Part shown: positions 1 to 8,275 of the stretch, in pieces
Layout of the letters: the number at the start of each line of letters is the position of its first letter
Numbering within the stretch: position 1 is the stretch's first letter
Assembly (NCBI GenBank): GCA_937862735.1
Contig: CALMDH010000048.1
Span: 1-13,453, forward strand
Source of the DNA: M0108 sp937862735
GTDB taxonomy: Bacteria > Pseudomonadota > Gammaproteobacteria > Chromatiales > Chromatiaceae
Reading direction: 5' to 3'
DNA: 13,453 nt
Program-made: the position numbers and the translations under genes
The notes under the pieces: model-generated
The model's database searches: none
Seen by the model: the letters and a program-made list of their open reading frames with translations, nothing else
What the model was told of the DNA's origin: nothing

Positions 1-2
1 GC

Positions 3-77
3 CGTATCGCACGCGCAGGTATGGCGGCGTTGATCGAGCAATTCTTCCTGAACGGGGCTTGCAACTACCAAACTTAA
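3..77 (+). CDS. Possible 3' end of a transposon cargo gene
   Basis: A reading frame is open from the window edge and ends with TAA at 75-77. Its last residues read ALIEQFFLNGACNYQT. It would be the final gene of the transposon cargo, ending about 125 bp before the terminal repeat. Only 24 codons are visible, so neither its identity nor its reality can be established. I do not recognise the tail as any specific mer, integron or transposition protein. Confidence 0.25.
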   Translation, partial: RIARAGMAALIEQFFLNGACNYQT

Positions 78-179
78 CGGAAAGCAACGCTCAGTTTTTT
101 TCCAACGGGTTGGCGGTGTCCGTTTTTGGCCGGCAGCAGCCCGTCGTTGCCTGATGGATCCAACCCCTCCGCTGCTATA

Positions 180-219
180 GTGCAGTCGGCTTCTGACGTT
201 CAGTGCAGCCGTCTTCTGA
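180..219. repeat. Direct repeat pair, probable TniA transposase binding sites
   Basis: GTGCAGTCGGCTTCTGA (180-196) and GTGCAGCCGTCTTCTGA (203-219) agree at 15 of 17 positions with a period of 23 bp. Multiple 19-bp-type repeats inside each end are the known arrangement for transposase (TniA) binding in Tn402/Tn5053 elements. The binding role is inferred from the family. Confidence 0.65.
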
Positions 220-227
220 AAACGACA
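203..227 (-). repeat. 25-bp terminal inverted repeat (IRi-like) of the Tn402/Tn5053-family element
   Basis: On the minus strand the tip begins TGTCGTTTTCAGAAGACGGC and continues TGCAC. The TGTC start and TTTTCAGAAGACG core are the family signature. The element boundary is therefore between 227 and 228. Bases 228-232 (TCACC) would be one copy of the 5-bp target duplication typical of the family, but the other copy is outside the window. Confidence 0.85.
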
Positions 228-305
228 TCACCTTGGCTTGCTGGGGCGGGTTTTAGCGTATAGAATCCCGTCTATTATTCATCGTATAGATAACATACCT
301 ATTTT
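228..305 (+). promoter_or_regulatory. Probable residual res site and promoter region of the resolvase
   Basis: This 78-bp AT-rich stretch lies between the transposon tip and the resolvase start. It contains CGTATAGA twice in direct orientation (257-264 and 283-290). It also has short inverted arms, TCTAT (271-275) and ATAGA (286-290), which is the scale of a resolvase subsite half-repeat. Serine resolvases normally bind such repeats just upstream of their own gene and repress it. No strong -35/-10 pair can be fixed by eye, and there is no clear Shine-Dalgarno before the ATG at 306. Part of the original res region may now lie on the other side of the inserted transposon. Confidence 0.5.
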
Positions 306-938
306 ATGCTTATCGGCTATGCTCGCGTCTCCACGCAGGACCAGAATCCTGATCTGCAACTCGACGCGCTCCGCGCCGTAGGCTGCGAACAGGTGTTCGT
401 GGAAAAGGTGACGGGTAGCGGGTTGAAAACGCGGCCCGAGTGGGAGGTCTGTCTGCGCACCCTGCGTAGGGATGACACCCTCGTCGTGTGGCGTTTGGAC
501 CGGCTGGGGCGATCACTGAAGGACTTGGTCGAAATCATCCAAGTGATCGAGGAACGAGCCGTTGGCTTTCGGTCGCTAACGGAGAATATCGATACGACCA
601 ATGCCGCGGGGAAACTGATATTCCATGTGTTCGGCGCGCTGGCCGAGTTTGAACATTCCCTCATTCGCGAACGTACCAAGGCCGGGTTGGCAGCTGCGCG
701 TGCCCGCGGTCGTATGGGCGGTCGCAAACCCAAGCTGAGCAAGGCAGACGTGAAAAAGGCGGCGGCCATGTTACGCGATCCCACGGTCACCAAAGCCGAG
801 GTGGCAGAGCATTTCGGCACCACCCGGATGACCCTGAACCAAGCGTTGAAGCGCGAGGGCTATCCGCTCAACCCAGCCGCCACCGAATCTGAAGAACCAC
901 CCCATTGCAACCCTAATATCACGGGAGACCGGGATTAA
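306..938 (+). CDS. Serine site-specific recombinase (resolvase/invertase family)
   Basis: A 210-residue protein of the small serine recombinase family (Tn3 resolvase, Hin/Gin), which cuts and rejoins DNA at specific sites through a phosphoserine intermediate. The catalytic start YARVSTQDQN carries R7 and the nucleophile S9. A second signature LDRLGRS holds D65, R66 and R69. Helix E and its linker run through FEHSLIRERTKAGLAAARARGR to about residue 140. A C-terminal helix-turn-helix follows at about 146-182 (TKAEVAEHFGTTRMTLNQAL). Residues 185-210 are an extra hydrophilic tail. The stop codon (936-938) directly abuts the hsdM start, so it is the first gene of the restriction operon instead of part of a recognisable Tn3 transposon. 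It could resolve plasmid or island dimers or control DNA arrangement near the operon; the substrate is unknown. Confidence 0.93.
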   Translation: MLIGYARVSTQDQNPDLQLDALRAVGCEQVFVEKVTGSGLKTRPEWEVCLRTLRRDDTLVVWRLDRLGRSLKDLVEIIQVIEERAVGFRSLTENIDTTNAAGKLIFHVFGALAEFEHSLIRERTKAGLAAARARGRMGGRKPKLSKADVKKAAAMLRDPTVTKAEVAEHFGTTRMTLNQALKREGYPLNPAATESEEPPHCNPNITGDRD

Positions 939-3203
939 ATGGAAGCCATTATCAGCCAAGACCAAGCCGCCAGGCTGCAGGACCACGCCAACCTGATCTG
1001 GGGGGCCGCCGAGCGGATGCGCGGCAAAATCACCCCGGCGGACTACGGCAAGATTATCCTGCCCTTTACCGTGCTGCGGCGCATGGACTGCCTGCTGGAA
1101 CCGCACATCAAGACCATTCAGGCCCTGGCGGCGGGCCTGGAGAAGGCCACCGAGGAGGCCCGTGCCCAGATCATTCGCCGTAAAACCAGGCTGGCCTTTT
1201 ATGGGTTAAGCAATTTCACCCTCTCCGCGTTGATGGCTGACCCCGAGAACGTCGCCGCCAACCTCAAGACCTACATCAACGGCCTGTCGAAGAATATGCG
1301 CGATGTGTTCATCGAACACTTCGGCTTTTTCAACTGGATCGATCGCCTGGAGCGCCAGAACCTGCTCTACGCCATGGTGAAGTTTTTCGCCGACAAGGAC
1401 CTCCATCCCGAGCGGGTCTCTAACATAGAGATGGGCTACATCTTCCAGAACCTCATCCGGCGCTTCAACGAGACATCCAACGCCAAGGCAGGCGATCACT
1501 ACACGCCGCGTGAGGTGATTCGCCTGATGACCTCGCTACTGTTTGCCAAGGATGGCGATCAGCTAGCCAGCGAGGCCAGCGCCATCAATATCCTGGACTC
1601 GGCCTGTGGCACCGGCGGCATGCTCGCCACGGCTAACGATTACCTCTTGGAGCGTAACGCCAACCTGCGCGTAAACCTGTTCGGACAGGAGGTAAATCCG
1701 GAGTCCTTTGCCATCTGCCGGTCGGACATGCTGCTGACCGGCCACTCGCCGGACAACATTCAGCTCGGCAACACCCTCAACGACGACCAGTTTCCCGGTC
1801 AGACCTTCACCTACTGCCTCAGCAATCCGCCCTATGGCGTCGACTACACCGAGGAATACGCAGACGTGCAGGCTGAGCACGAGGCTGGGGACCGGGGTCG
1901 CTTTGCCCCCGGCATCCCCCGTAAGGGCGACGGTCAGTTACTGTTCCTGCTGCACATGATCAGTAAGCTGCCCAAGGATCGTCCGGGCCGGATTGCCGTC
2001 ATCATGAACGGCTCGCCCCTGTTCAACGGCGATGCCGGCAGTGGTGAGTCCGAGATTCGCCGCTTCCTAATGGAGGGCGATATGGTCGACGCCATCATCG
2101 CCCTGCCCACGGACCTCTTCTACAACACTGGTATCGCTACCTACATCTGGATTGTCACCAACCGCAAGGCCACCGAGGACCGCGGCAAGGTCCGTCTGAT
2201 CGACGCCACGAGCCGCTGGGCGCCCATGCGCAAGTCCCTCGGCAGCAAACGCCGAGAGCTGACCGATGCGGACATCGGCCACATCACCAACCTCTACCTG
2301 GGTCACGAGGTGGACGAAACGGTCAAGGTCTTCGCCCCCAGGGACTTTGGCTATCGCAAGATTTTTATCGAACGGCCCCTGCGCCTGGATGTGGATCTCA
2401 CCGAGTCCGAACCCGGCCGCTTCCGTATCACCAGCGAGTTAGATGGCTACTTCCTCTGGATGGCCAAAACCTTCGGCGAGGACTGTGGTCAGCGTTTAGC
2501 GGCCATCAGGGCCGAGGTTACCGAGCATGTCGAGGAGGAAGAAGGCCTTGCCTTACTGCGTGCTGACGAACATGCCCCCAAGGCCGAGATCAGCGCTGCC
2601 GAAATACGCTGCCAAAAGCTGCTCAGGGCCCTGCTTGATCCCGTGGAACATGCAGAACGCCGCTCACTGATCAGGTTGATCCGCGGTCTGCGTGACCAGG
2701 GTCAGACGACCTGGATGGACTACAACGCCTTCGTCAAGGCACTGGCGAGTCACGCGAAGTCCCAATTTGAAAAAATCACTGCTGCCCGGCTCAAGGCCAT
2801 CCGGGCCTGGGTGACTGCGACCAACCCAGAGGCGGAACGGGTCATCGATAAGGATATGACCGGCAAGCAGGTAGGGAATGAGCGGTTCGGCTTTTTCCCG
2901 TTGGGCGACAAAGTGGTCACCTTCGAGCGTGATAGCGATCTATCCGACACCGATCACGTTCCGCTGGCGCAGGGTGTCGTTGATTATTTTGAGGAGGAGG
3001 TACTCCCGCACGTCGAGGATGCCTGGATCAATCCAGACAAGCGTGATGCGAAAGATGGCCAGATTGGCCTTGTCGGCTACGAGATCAACTTTAACCGATA
3101 CTTTTACAAATACGTGCCCCCGCGCCCGCTGACGGAGATTGATGCGGAATTGAAGGCAGTGGAGAAGGCGATCGCGGTTCTATTAGCGGAGGTGGCAGAG
3201 TGA
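939..3203 (+). CDS. hsdM: Type I restriction-modification methyltransferase subunit M
   Basis: A 754-residue N6-adenine DNA methyltransferase subunit. It transfers a methyl group from S-adenosylmethionine to adenine in the sequence chosen by HsdS, and is part of both the M2S methylase and the R2M2S restriction complex. An N-terminal helical HsdM domain spans about 10-170, followed by the family signature HYTPREVIRLM (188-198). The SAM-binding motif I is DSACGTGGM (220-228) and the catalytic motif IV is NPPYG (296-300). The C-terminal part, about 500-754, is longer than in the roughly 530-residue EcoKI HsdM and is charged and helical, as in the larger HsdM subfamily. A GGGAG ribosome site at 923-927 lies inside the end of the resolvase gene. 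The gene abuts the resolvase and overlaps hsdS by 4 nt, so it is translationally coupled on both sides. Confidence 0.96.
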   Translation: MEAIISQDQAARLQDHANLIWGAAERMRGKITPADYGKIILPFTVLRRMDCLLEPHIKTIQALAAGLEKATEEARAQIIRRKTRLAFYGLSNFTLSALMADPENVAANLKTYINGLSKNMRDVFIEHFGFFNWIDRLERQNLLYAMVKFFADKDLHPERVSNIEMGYIFQNLIRRFNETSNAKAGDHYTPREVIRLMTSLLFAKDGDQLASEASAINILDSACGTGGMLATANDYLLERNANLRVNLFGQEVNPESFAICRSDMLLTGHSPDNIQLGNTLNDDQFPGQTFTYCLSNPPYGVDYTEEYADVQAEHEAGDRGRFAPGIPRKGDGQLLFLLHMISKLPKDRPGRIAVIMNGSPLFNGDAGSGESEIRRFLMEGDMVDAIIALPTDLFYNTGIATYIWIVTNRKATEDRGKVRLIDATSRWAPMRKSLGSKRRELTDADIGHITNLYLGHEVDETVKVFAPRDFGYRKIFIERPLRLDVDLTESEPGRFRITSELDGYFLWMAKTFGEDCGQRLAAIRAEVTEHVEEEEGLALLRADEHAPKAEISAAEIRCQKLLRALLDPVEHAERRSLIRLIRGLRDQGQTTWMDYNAFVKALASHAKSQFEKITAARLKAIRAWVTATNPEAERVIDKDMTGKQVGNERFGFFPLGDKVVTFERDSDLSDTDHVPLAQGVVDYFEEEVLPHVEDAWINPDKRDAKDGQIGLVGYEINFNRYFYKYVPPRPLTEIDAELKAVEKAIAVLLAEVAE
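3188..3193 (+). promoter_or_regulatory. Shine-Dalgarno fixing the GTG start of hsdS
   Basis: GGAGGT lies 6 nt before the GTG at 3200-3202, inside the end of hsdM. No in-frame ATG is nearby, so this near-perfect site decides the GTG start and the GTGA overlap with the hsdM stop. Confidence 0.8.
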
Positions 3204-4549
3204 GTCACTACAATGCATGCCCCCGCTATTTAGAAACATTTAATAGTTGGTTAACCTCTTTGCCAAAAATATGGGTACTACAACGGCTCCGCTACGTGAG
3301 CACTTATCAGAACAGCAATGTGGACAAAAAGAATTATCCCGGCCAGCCAGTTGTTCAGCTGTGCAATTACACGGACGTATACTATAACGAATTTGTCCGA
3401 TCTGGTATTGAGTTCATGTTCGCGACAGCATCTCCTCGAGAGATTAAGAAATTCGGACTTCAGGCTGGGGATTTAATCATCACGAAAGATTCAGAAGATC
3501 CACGGGATATTGGCATACCAACTCTAGTCACTGAAGACCTACCTGGTGTGATATGCGGATATCACCTCACGGTGATCCGAACAAACAGCCTGTTGAAAGC
3601 AAGGTTTCTACACCGATTACTACAATCTCACATCACCAAGGCGCATTTTTTTATTGAGTCCCCTGGGGTAACCCGTTTTGGGCTAAACCAACAAGCAATC
3701 GGGAATGTGCCTGTCATTCTTCCGACTGAGTCTGAGATGCAGGTAATTGTGGATTACCTCGATTGCGAGACTGCCCGTATTGACGCCCTAATCGAGAAGA
3801 AAACCCGCTTCATCGAGTTGCTGAAGGAAAAGCGCCAGGCACTGGTCACGCATGCCGTTACGAAGGGACTGGACGCCAATGCGCCGATGAAGGATTCGGG
3901 GGTCCAGTGGATTGGAGAGGTACCGGCGCATTGGAACGAAACCAGGCTGCGGTTTATTGTTAAAGAGCGGGGTGGCAAGACTCCCAGCAAAGACAACGGT
4001 CGATTCTGGGATGGAAATATCCCGTGGGTCTCGCCGAAAGATATGAAAGTCGATGTGCTTGAGAGTTCGATAGACAAAATCACCGAACTTGCGGTGCAAC
4101 AGTGCGGGATGACAATGCTTGAAGCTCGTACGGTCTTGATCGTTGTGCGCGGCATGATCCTCGCTCATTCCTTTCCCGTGGCCGAGACCTCAGTACCGGT
4201 CACTATCAATCAGGATATGAAGGCCTTGACGCCCCGTGAGGATGTGGAAGCGACTTTCCTCCGCCTCCTGCTGCAAAGCCTCAAGCAGGTTGTGGTCGAT
4301 ATCCTGGTGGCTGAAGCTGCACACGGGACCCGGGTGCTACGGACGGATATCTGGAAACAACTACCCGTGTTTCTCCCCCCCCAGTCGGAACAAAAGGCGA
4401 TCATTCAACGAATAGAGGGCGATGCAAGGAAAATTGACATGTTAGTTAAGGCATCAATGAGAAGCATCCAATTGCTCAAAGAGCGCCGCTCAGCCCTGGT
4501 CACAGCCGCCGTCACCGGCCAGATCGACCTGCGGGAGGATGCCACATGA
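3200..4549 (+). CDS. hsdS: Type I restriction-modification specificity subunit S
   Basis: A 449-residue specificity subunit that reads the bipartite DNA target and scaffolds two HsdM and two HsdR. The layout is the standard two-repeat one. Target-recognition domain 1 covers about residues 20-175. The central conserved helix covers about 176-225 (ALIEKKTRFIELLKEKRQAL). TRD2 covers about 245-395, introduced by GVQWIGEVPAHW, and the distal helix about 396-440 (IQLLKERRSALVTAAVTGQI). The two helix-coding segments form an imperfect direct repeat in DNA as well (for example GCACTGGTCAC at 3838-3848 and GCCCTGGTCAC at 4494-4504). It starts with GTG overlapping the hsdM stop, and its TGA overlaps the hsdR ATG. 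The TRD1 DNA is clearly more AT-rich than the rest, suggesting an exchanged recognition cassette. The target sequence cannot be predicted here. Confidence 0.95.
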   Translation: MSHYNACPRYLETFNSWLTSLPKIWVLQRLRYVSTYQNSNVDKKNYPGQPVVQLCNYTDVYYNEFVRSGIEFMFATASPREIKKFGLQAGDLIITKDSEDPRDIGIPTLVTEDLPGVICGYHLTVIRTNSLLKARFLHRLLQSHITKAHFFIESPGVTRFGLNQQAIGNVPVILPTESEMQVIVDYLDCETARIDALIEKKTRFIELLKEKRQALVTHAVTKGLDANAPMKDSGVQWIGEVPAHWNETRLRFIVKERGGKTPSKDNGRFWDGNIPWVSPKDMKVDVLESSIDKITELAVQQCGMTMLEARTVLIVVRGMILAHSFPVAETSVPVTINQDMKALTPREDVEATFLRLLLQSLKQVVVDILVAEAAHGTRVLRTDIWKQLPVFLPPQSEQKAIIQRIEGDARKIDMLVKASMRSIQLLKERRSALVTAAVTGQIDLREDAT

Positions 4550-7545
4550 CCATACTCAACGAGGCTGCTTTTGAGTCGAGCCTCTGCCAGGCCCTGATCG
4601 ATTCCGGTTACGACAAGCTGAGCCCCAGTACCGACTGGGATGTCGAACGTGCACTCTGCCCCCGGGTGCTGCTGGACTACATTCGCGACTCGCAGCCGGA
4701 TGAATGGGCCAAGCTCCAGGGCCACTATGGTGTGGCGGTCGAGACCAAGGTCATCGACGAGATCATTCGCCAGATCAAGAAGGATGGCATGCTCGCCATT
4801 CTGCGCAATGGCGTCCGCGATCGTGGTGTCCACTTCAAGGTGGTTCAGTTTGCCCCGCCAACCAGCCTGAACCCCGAGGTCGCCCAGCGCTACGCGCGCA
4901 ACTGCTTGGGCGTGATGCGCCAGGTGCGGTTCGATCCCAAAACCCAGCAGACCATCGATGTCGTGCTGTTGGTTAACGGCCTGCCCCTGGCCACGGTGGA
5001 GTTGAAGAACGCCTACACCGGCCAGACCGCCACCAACGCCATCAAACAGTACATGATGGATCGGGTACCCAAGGCCAGTACGCCATTGCTCGACTTCAAC
5101 CAACGTGCCCTGGTGCACTTCGCCGCCGACACCGCCGAGTGCTACATGACCACCCGGCTGAATGGCAAGAAGACGACGTTCCTGCCCTTCAACCAGGGCG
5201 ACCATGGCCACAAGGGCAACCCTGTCGCCGAAGGCAACTACAGCACCCATTACCTGTGGGATCAGGTCTGGCAGAAGGATGCGTGGTTGGACATCCTCCA
5301 GAACTACATCGTCCTGGAACGTGCGAGCAAGGCCGCCCCCTGGCGTACCGGCCGGCTGATCTTTCCCCGTTACCATCAATGGCAGTGCGTCCGCCGCCTG
5401 CTGGCCGAGAGTCTCCTGTGGCCACGCAACTACCTTAACCTGCACTCGGCCGGTTCAGGCAAGACCAACACCATTTCCTGGCTCGCACACCAGCTCTCGG
5501 TGCTGCATGATGACGCCAACCGGCCTATCTATGACGGCGTGGTGGTCATCTCCGACCGCCGCAACCTGGACCGGCAGCTCCAGAATGCAGTCGCCAACAT
5601 CGACCGCAAGGCCGGCGTGGTCGAGTGCATTACCCATGGCGATGACCAGTCCAAGTCGGCCAAGCTGCGCGAGGCCCTGAGCAAGGGCACCCGGATCATC
5701 GTGACCACCCTCCAGACCTTCCGGCCAATGATGGAAGGTAAGGCCTTCGACCAGACCGGCAAGCGCTACGCCATTATTGTCGACGAGGCTCACAGCTCCC
5801 AATCCGGCAAGTCGGCGGCCGCGGTACGTGCCGCCCTGGGTGACACAGGGGCGACCGATTCGGAAGACATTGAAGACATGATCGCCAACCAGATCGAACG
5901 GCGTGGACCCCAGTCCAACCTATCTTTCTACGCGTTCACCGCCACGCCCAAGGCCCGGACCCTGGAACTGTTCGGGGACCCTGGCCCGGACGGCAAACCG
6001 GTGCCGTTCAGCCTATATTCCATGCGCCAGGCCATCGAGGAGCGCTTCATCCTCGATGTGCTCAAGAACTATGTCACCTACCAGGAGCTATACCAGATCG
6101 TCAAAATGACGGCTGACGACCCACAGCACGACAAATCCAAGAGCAAACGCCAGATCGCCCGCTTCGCCGCCCTGCACGAGGCGGCGGTAGAGCAGAAAGT
6201 GGCCATCATCATCGAACACTTTCGCGAGCATGTCGCCGGCAAGATCGCCGGCCGCGCCAAGGCCATGGTGGTGACCCGCTCCCGACTCCATGCCGTGCGC
6301 TACCAGCAAGCCTTCGAGAAGTACATCAAAGCGAAGAAATACAAAAACATCAGAAGTCTGGTCGCCTTCTCTGGCACCGTCGAAGACGCGGGCGAGAAGT
6401 ACACGGAGACGGCCATGAACGGCTTCGACGAATGCAATACCCCGGAGCGCTTCGCCACCGGCGAGTATCAAGTGCTGATCGTGGCCGAGAAGTATCAGAC
6501 CGGCTTCGACCAGCCCTTACTCCACACCATGTATGTCGACAAACCCTTGGGCGGTATCCAGGCAGTCCAGACGCTGTCACGCCTTAACCGATGTCATCCG
6601 GACAAAAAGGACACCTGCGTGGTGGATTTCGTCAACGCGCGTGCAGACATTTACGCGGCCTTCAAGCCCTACTTTGACGTCACCTCCCTGGACCAAGTCA
6701 CCAACCCCAACCACGTCTATACCCAACAGGCCGCGATCCTGCAGTACGGCCTGATCCACGACGCGGAGATTCAGGGCTTCTCGGACCTCTACTACCAGAA
6801 AAAGGAGAACAAGGGCGACGGCGGGCAGATGGATGCCATGGTGGCTGCTGTGGTGAAGCGCTTTGCCGCCGCCTATGGCGCTGACCAGCCAGCGGACATC
6901 GTGGCCGAGGGCGAGGCCTTCAAAGGCAGCATCCGGTCGTTCCTGCGGCTCTACGAGTTCGTGACGCAGCTGGTGCGCTTCGTAGATGTTGATCTGGAGC
7001 GCTTTTACCTCTTCGTCAAGCACGTTCTCCCTGCGCTGCCGTATGGCGGCACTGGCGAGAACGATGATCTGTCGCACGAGATCGAGCTGGCCCTCTATAA
7101 GGCGGATCTTGAGGAGTCCGGGCACATCCTGCTCGACGATGGTGAGGAGGCTGAAGCGCTGCGCAACCCCAGCACCGGCGGCAGTGGCAACGGCCCCAAA
7201 CCGGGCGATCTGCTCGCCCCGCTGTCTGAGATCATCCGTGAGTTCAACGAGCGCTATGGCCTAAATTTCCAGGAGGGCGACATCCGCTGGATGGAAGATG
7301 TAGCGGCGCAGACCGAAGCGGATGAGATCCTGATCCAACAGGCCAAAAACAGCGATCCTTCAGCCTTCAAAACCGTCTATGACGAAAAGGCCCTGGATCT
7401 CCTGATTGACCAACGCGAGCGCGCGGAGGACCTGTTCAACATCCTGGTCGGCAATGACGCGGCGCGGGGGTTCCTCTTCGACAAGCTGCGGGAGGCCTTC
7501 CTGCGACGGGTACTGGCACAGGACAGTCAACCCGCAACCGTCTGA
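4546..7545 (+). CDS. hsdR: Type I restriction endonuclease / DNA translocase subunit R
   Basis: A 999-residue motor and nuclease subunit that pumps DNA past the bound complex with ATP and cuts at a distance from an unmethylated site. The N-terminal HSDR_N nuclease shows the PD-(D/E)xK residues D138 and E152-x-K154 in VELKNAYTGQ. Superfamily 2 helicase motifs follow in order: Walker A SAGSGKT (301-307), DEAH (413-416), motif III TATP (465-468), motif V region KYQTGFDQP (649-657) and motif VI QTLSRLNR (675-682). The C-terminal third is the helical domain that docks on HsdM/HsdS. The length is normal and no key residue is missing, so the system looks functional. A GGGAGG at 4533-4538 and an ATGA overlap couple it to hsdS. 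Confidence 0.96.
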   Translation: MTILNEAAFESSLCQALIDSGYDKLSPSTDWDVERALCPRVLLDYIRDSQPDEWAKLQGHYGVAVETKVIDEIIRQIKKDGMLAILRNGVRDRGVHFKVVQFAPPTSLNPEVAQRYARNCLGVMRQVRFDPKTQQTIDVVLLVNGLPLATVELKNAYTGQTATNAIKQYMMDRVPKASTPLLDFNQRALVHFAADTAECYMTTRLNGKKTTFLPFNQGDHGHKGNPVAEGNYSTHYLWDQVWQKDAWLDILQNYIVLERASKAAPWRTGRLIFPRYHQWQCVRRLLAESLLWPRNYLNLHSAGSGKTNTISWLAHQLSVLHDDANRPIYDGVVVISDRRNLDRQLQNAVANIDRKAGVVECITHGDDQSKSAKLREALSKGTRIIVTTLQTFRPMMEGKAFDQTGKRYAIIVDEAHSSQSGKSAAAVRAALGDTGATDSEDIEDMIANQIERRGPQSNLSFYAFTATPKARTLELFGDPGPDGKPVPFSLYSMRQAIEERFILDVLKNYVTYQELYQIVKMTADDPQHDKSKSKRQIARFAALHEAAVEQKVAIIIEHFREHVAGKIAGRAKAMVVTRSRLHAVRYQQAFEKYIKAKKYKNIRSLVAFSGTVEDAGEKYTETAMNGFDECNTPERFATGEYQVLIVAEKYQTGFDQPLLHTMYVDKPLGGIQAVQTLSRLNRCHPDKKDTCVVDFVNARADIYAAFKPYFDVTSLDQVTNPNHVYTQQAAILQYGLIHDAEIQGFSDLYYQKKENKGDGGQMDAMVAAVVKRFAAAYGADQPADIVAEGEAFKGSIRSFLRLYEFVTQLVRFVDVDLERFYLFVKHVLPALPYGGTGENDDLSHEIELALYKADLEESGHILLDDGEEAEALRNPSTGGSGNGPKPGDLLAPLSEIIREFNERYGLNFQEGDIRWMEDVAAQTEADEILIQQAKNSDPSAFKTVYDEKALDLLIDQRERAEDLFNILVGNDAARGFLFDKLREAFLRRVLAQDSQPATV

Positions 7546-7559
7546 CCAGACTCAAGCCT

Positions 7560-7565
7560 GGGGAG
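7560..7565 (+). promoter_or_regulatory. Shine-Dalgarno fixing the GTG start of the HipA-like kinase gene
   Basis: GGGGAG lies 8 nt before the GTG at 7574-7576, in the 28-nt gap after the hsdR stop. It supports this GTG over an upstream ATG at 7406 inside hsdR and over the later ATG at 7625, which would cut off the conserved N-terminal strand and most of the Gly-rich turn. Confidence 0.7.
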
Positions 7566-7573
7566 TCTCCGCG

Positions 7574-8275
7574 GTGGCATTTTACAAGATCAGAACCCTG
7601 AGCCGAAAACTGCCTGGTGGCTCCATGACGGAGCCTGTTCGCGGCACACTGGATGTCATTCTCAAACAGGACAGTGATCACTCACCCACCTGTGTCTACA
7701 ACGAGATCGTGGCTCTGCGTTTGGCGCAGCGACTGGGCGTGCCATTAGCCATGGGCGTGCCGTCGGTAGGTGACGGCGGCACCTATTTCGCCAGCCTGAC
7801 GGTCGGTGGCTTGTCGATAAACCTTCCCAATATCTCCGCCACCAGGATGGCCAGTGTCGCAAAGCGCTATCCAGCCGACGCCGCCGCGCTGTTCGTGTTC
7901 GATGTCTGGGTATTGAACAATGATCGCGCCGACAATCTGAAGGCCAATCTGACGCCGGCAGCGGTGCACCTGGTTGTGGGCATCGATCACGAACAGACCC
8001 TCCTGGGGACGCGGGGTGAGATGCGCGACAGCCTGCAGGCACTTGGGAACCTGGAAGTCCCCCGCCAGCATCCCTTGCGGGAGCATGTGTCGCCAGGTTG
8101 CGTCGCTCAGTGGATCAAGCGGATCGCCGCACTCGATGACGGCGCCGTTGATGAGGCCGTGGTGCTGAATTTCAGCGTCGGTGGCGTACATGAGCGGACG
8201 CAGCGCAAACTGGCCGCGGTCGTGAAGACCCGCCGAGACCATATTGCCGACTTGGTGGGCAGGGCCTGCGCATGA
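7574..8275 (+). CDS. Small HipA-like (HipA_2-type) kinase
   Basis: With the GTG start the protein has 233 residues and reads as a compact HipA/PI3K-like kinase. A Gly-rich turn (LPGGS, 13-17) is followed by a strand ending in VILK (K31, probable ATP lysine). Next comes NE (E44) in a helix ending LAQRLGVPLAMGVP. The catalytic loop is FDVWVLNNDRADN, with D117 and N121, and the metal-binding aspartate is in GIDHEQTLLG (D138). This pattern (D.W..N.DR..N, then .IDH) is typical of short HipA-like kinases. It lacks the second half of true HipA toxins, which phosphorylate GltX. It sits 28 nt after hsdR and overlaps the next gene as ATGA. No HipB-type antitoxin lies beside it. Substrate and role are unknown; an accessory defence or toxin role is an inference from context. 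Confidence 0.72.
   Translation: MAFYKIRTLSRKLPGGSMTEPVRGTLDVILKQDSDHSPTCVYNEIVALRLAQRLGVPLAMGVPSVGDGGTYFASLTVGGLSINLPNISATRMASVAKRYPADAAALFVFDVWVLNNDRADNLKANLTPAAVHLVVGIDHEQTLLGTRGEMRDSLQALGNLEVPRQHPLREHVSPGCVAQWIKRIAALDDGAVDEAVVLNFSVGGVHERTQRKLAAVVKTRRDHIADLVGRACA

Larger units (their letters stand above)
1..227. mobile_element. End of a Tn402/Tn5053-family transposon (rest outside window)
   Basis: The last roughly 100 bases (about 127-227), read on the minus strand, match my memory of the IRi end next to intI1 in class 1 integrons (Tn402 type), which is also shared by Tn5053-type mer transposons. The match includes the terminal repeat, a second internal repeat, and the stretch with GGATCC and GGCAACGACGGGC. 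Resemblance to the integron sequence stops near the GCCGGCCA at about 127-134 (minus sense). Left of that, the cargo differs and there is no intI1. The transposition genes (tniABQ and a resolvase in this family) would lie at the far end, outside the window. The family assignment rests on recalled sequence and not on a search. Confidence 0.85.

Noticed and set aside
228..938. The resolvase as part of a complete Tn3-type transposon
   Set aside because: No Tn3 transposase and no 38-bp Tn3 terminal repeats are seen, and the gene runs directly into hsdM.
306..4549. An invertible hsdS phase-variation system driven by the resolvase
   Set aside because: Only one hsdS is present, with no partial silent copy and no inverted repeats flanking its recognition domains in this window. 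The idea cannot be supported here.
4405..5445. A 346-codon open frame antisense to hsdR
   Set aside because: It lies opposite strong HsdR motifs, overlaps the hsdS end, and has the composition expected of the complement of high-GC codons. It has no recognisable domain.
7406..7573. Upstream extension of the HipA-like kinase from an ATG inside hsdR
   Set aside because: The extra residues are a Ser/Arg/Thr-rich shadow of hsdR codons. A Shine-Dalgarno at 7560-7565 and the family-like N-terminus support the GTG at 7574.
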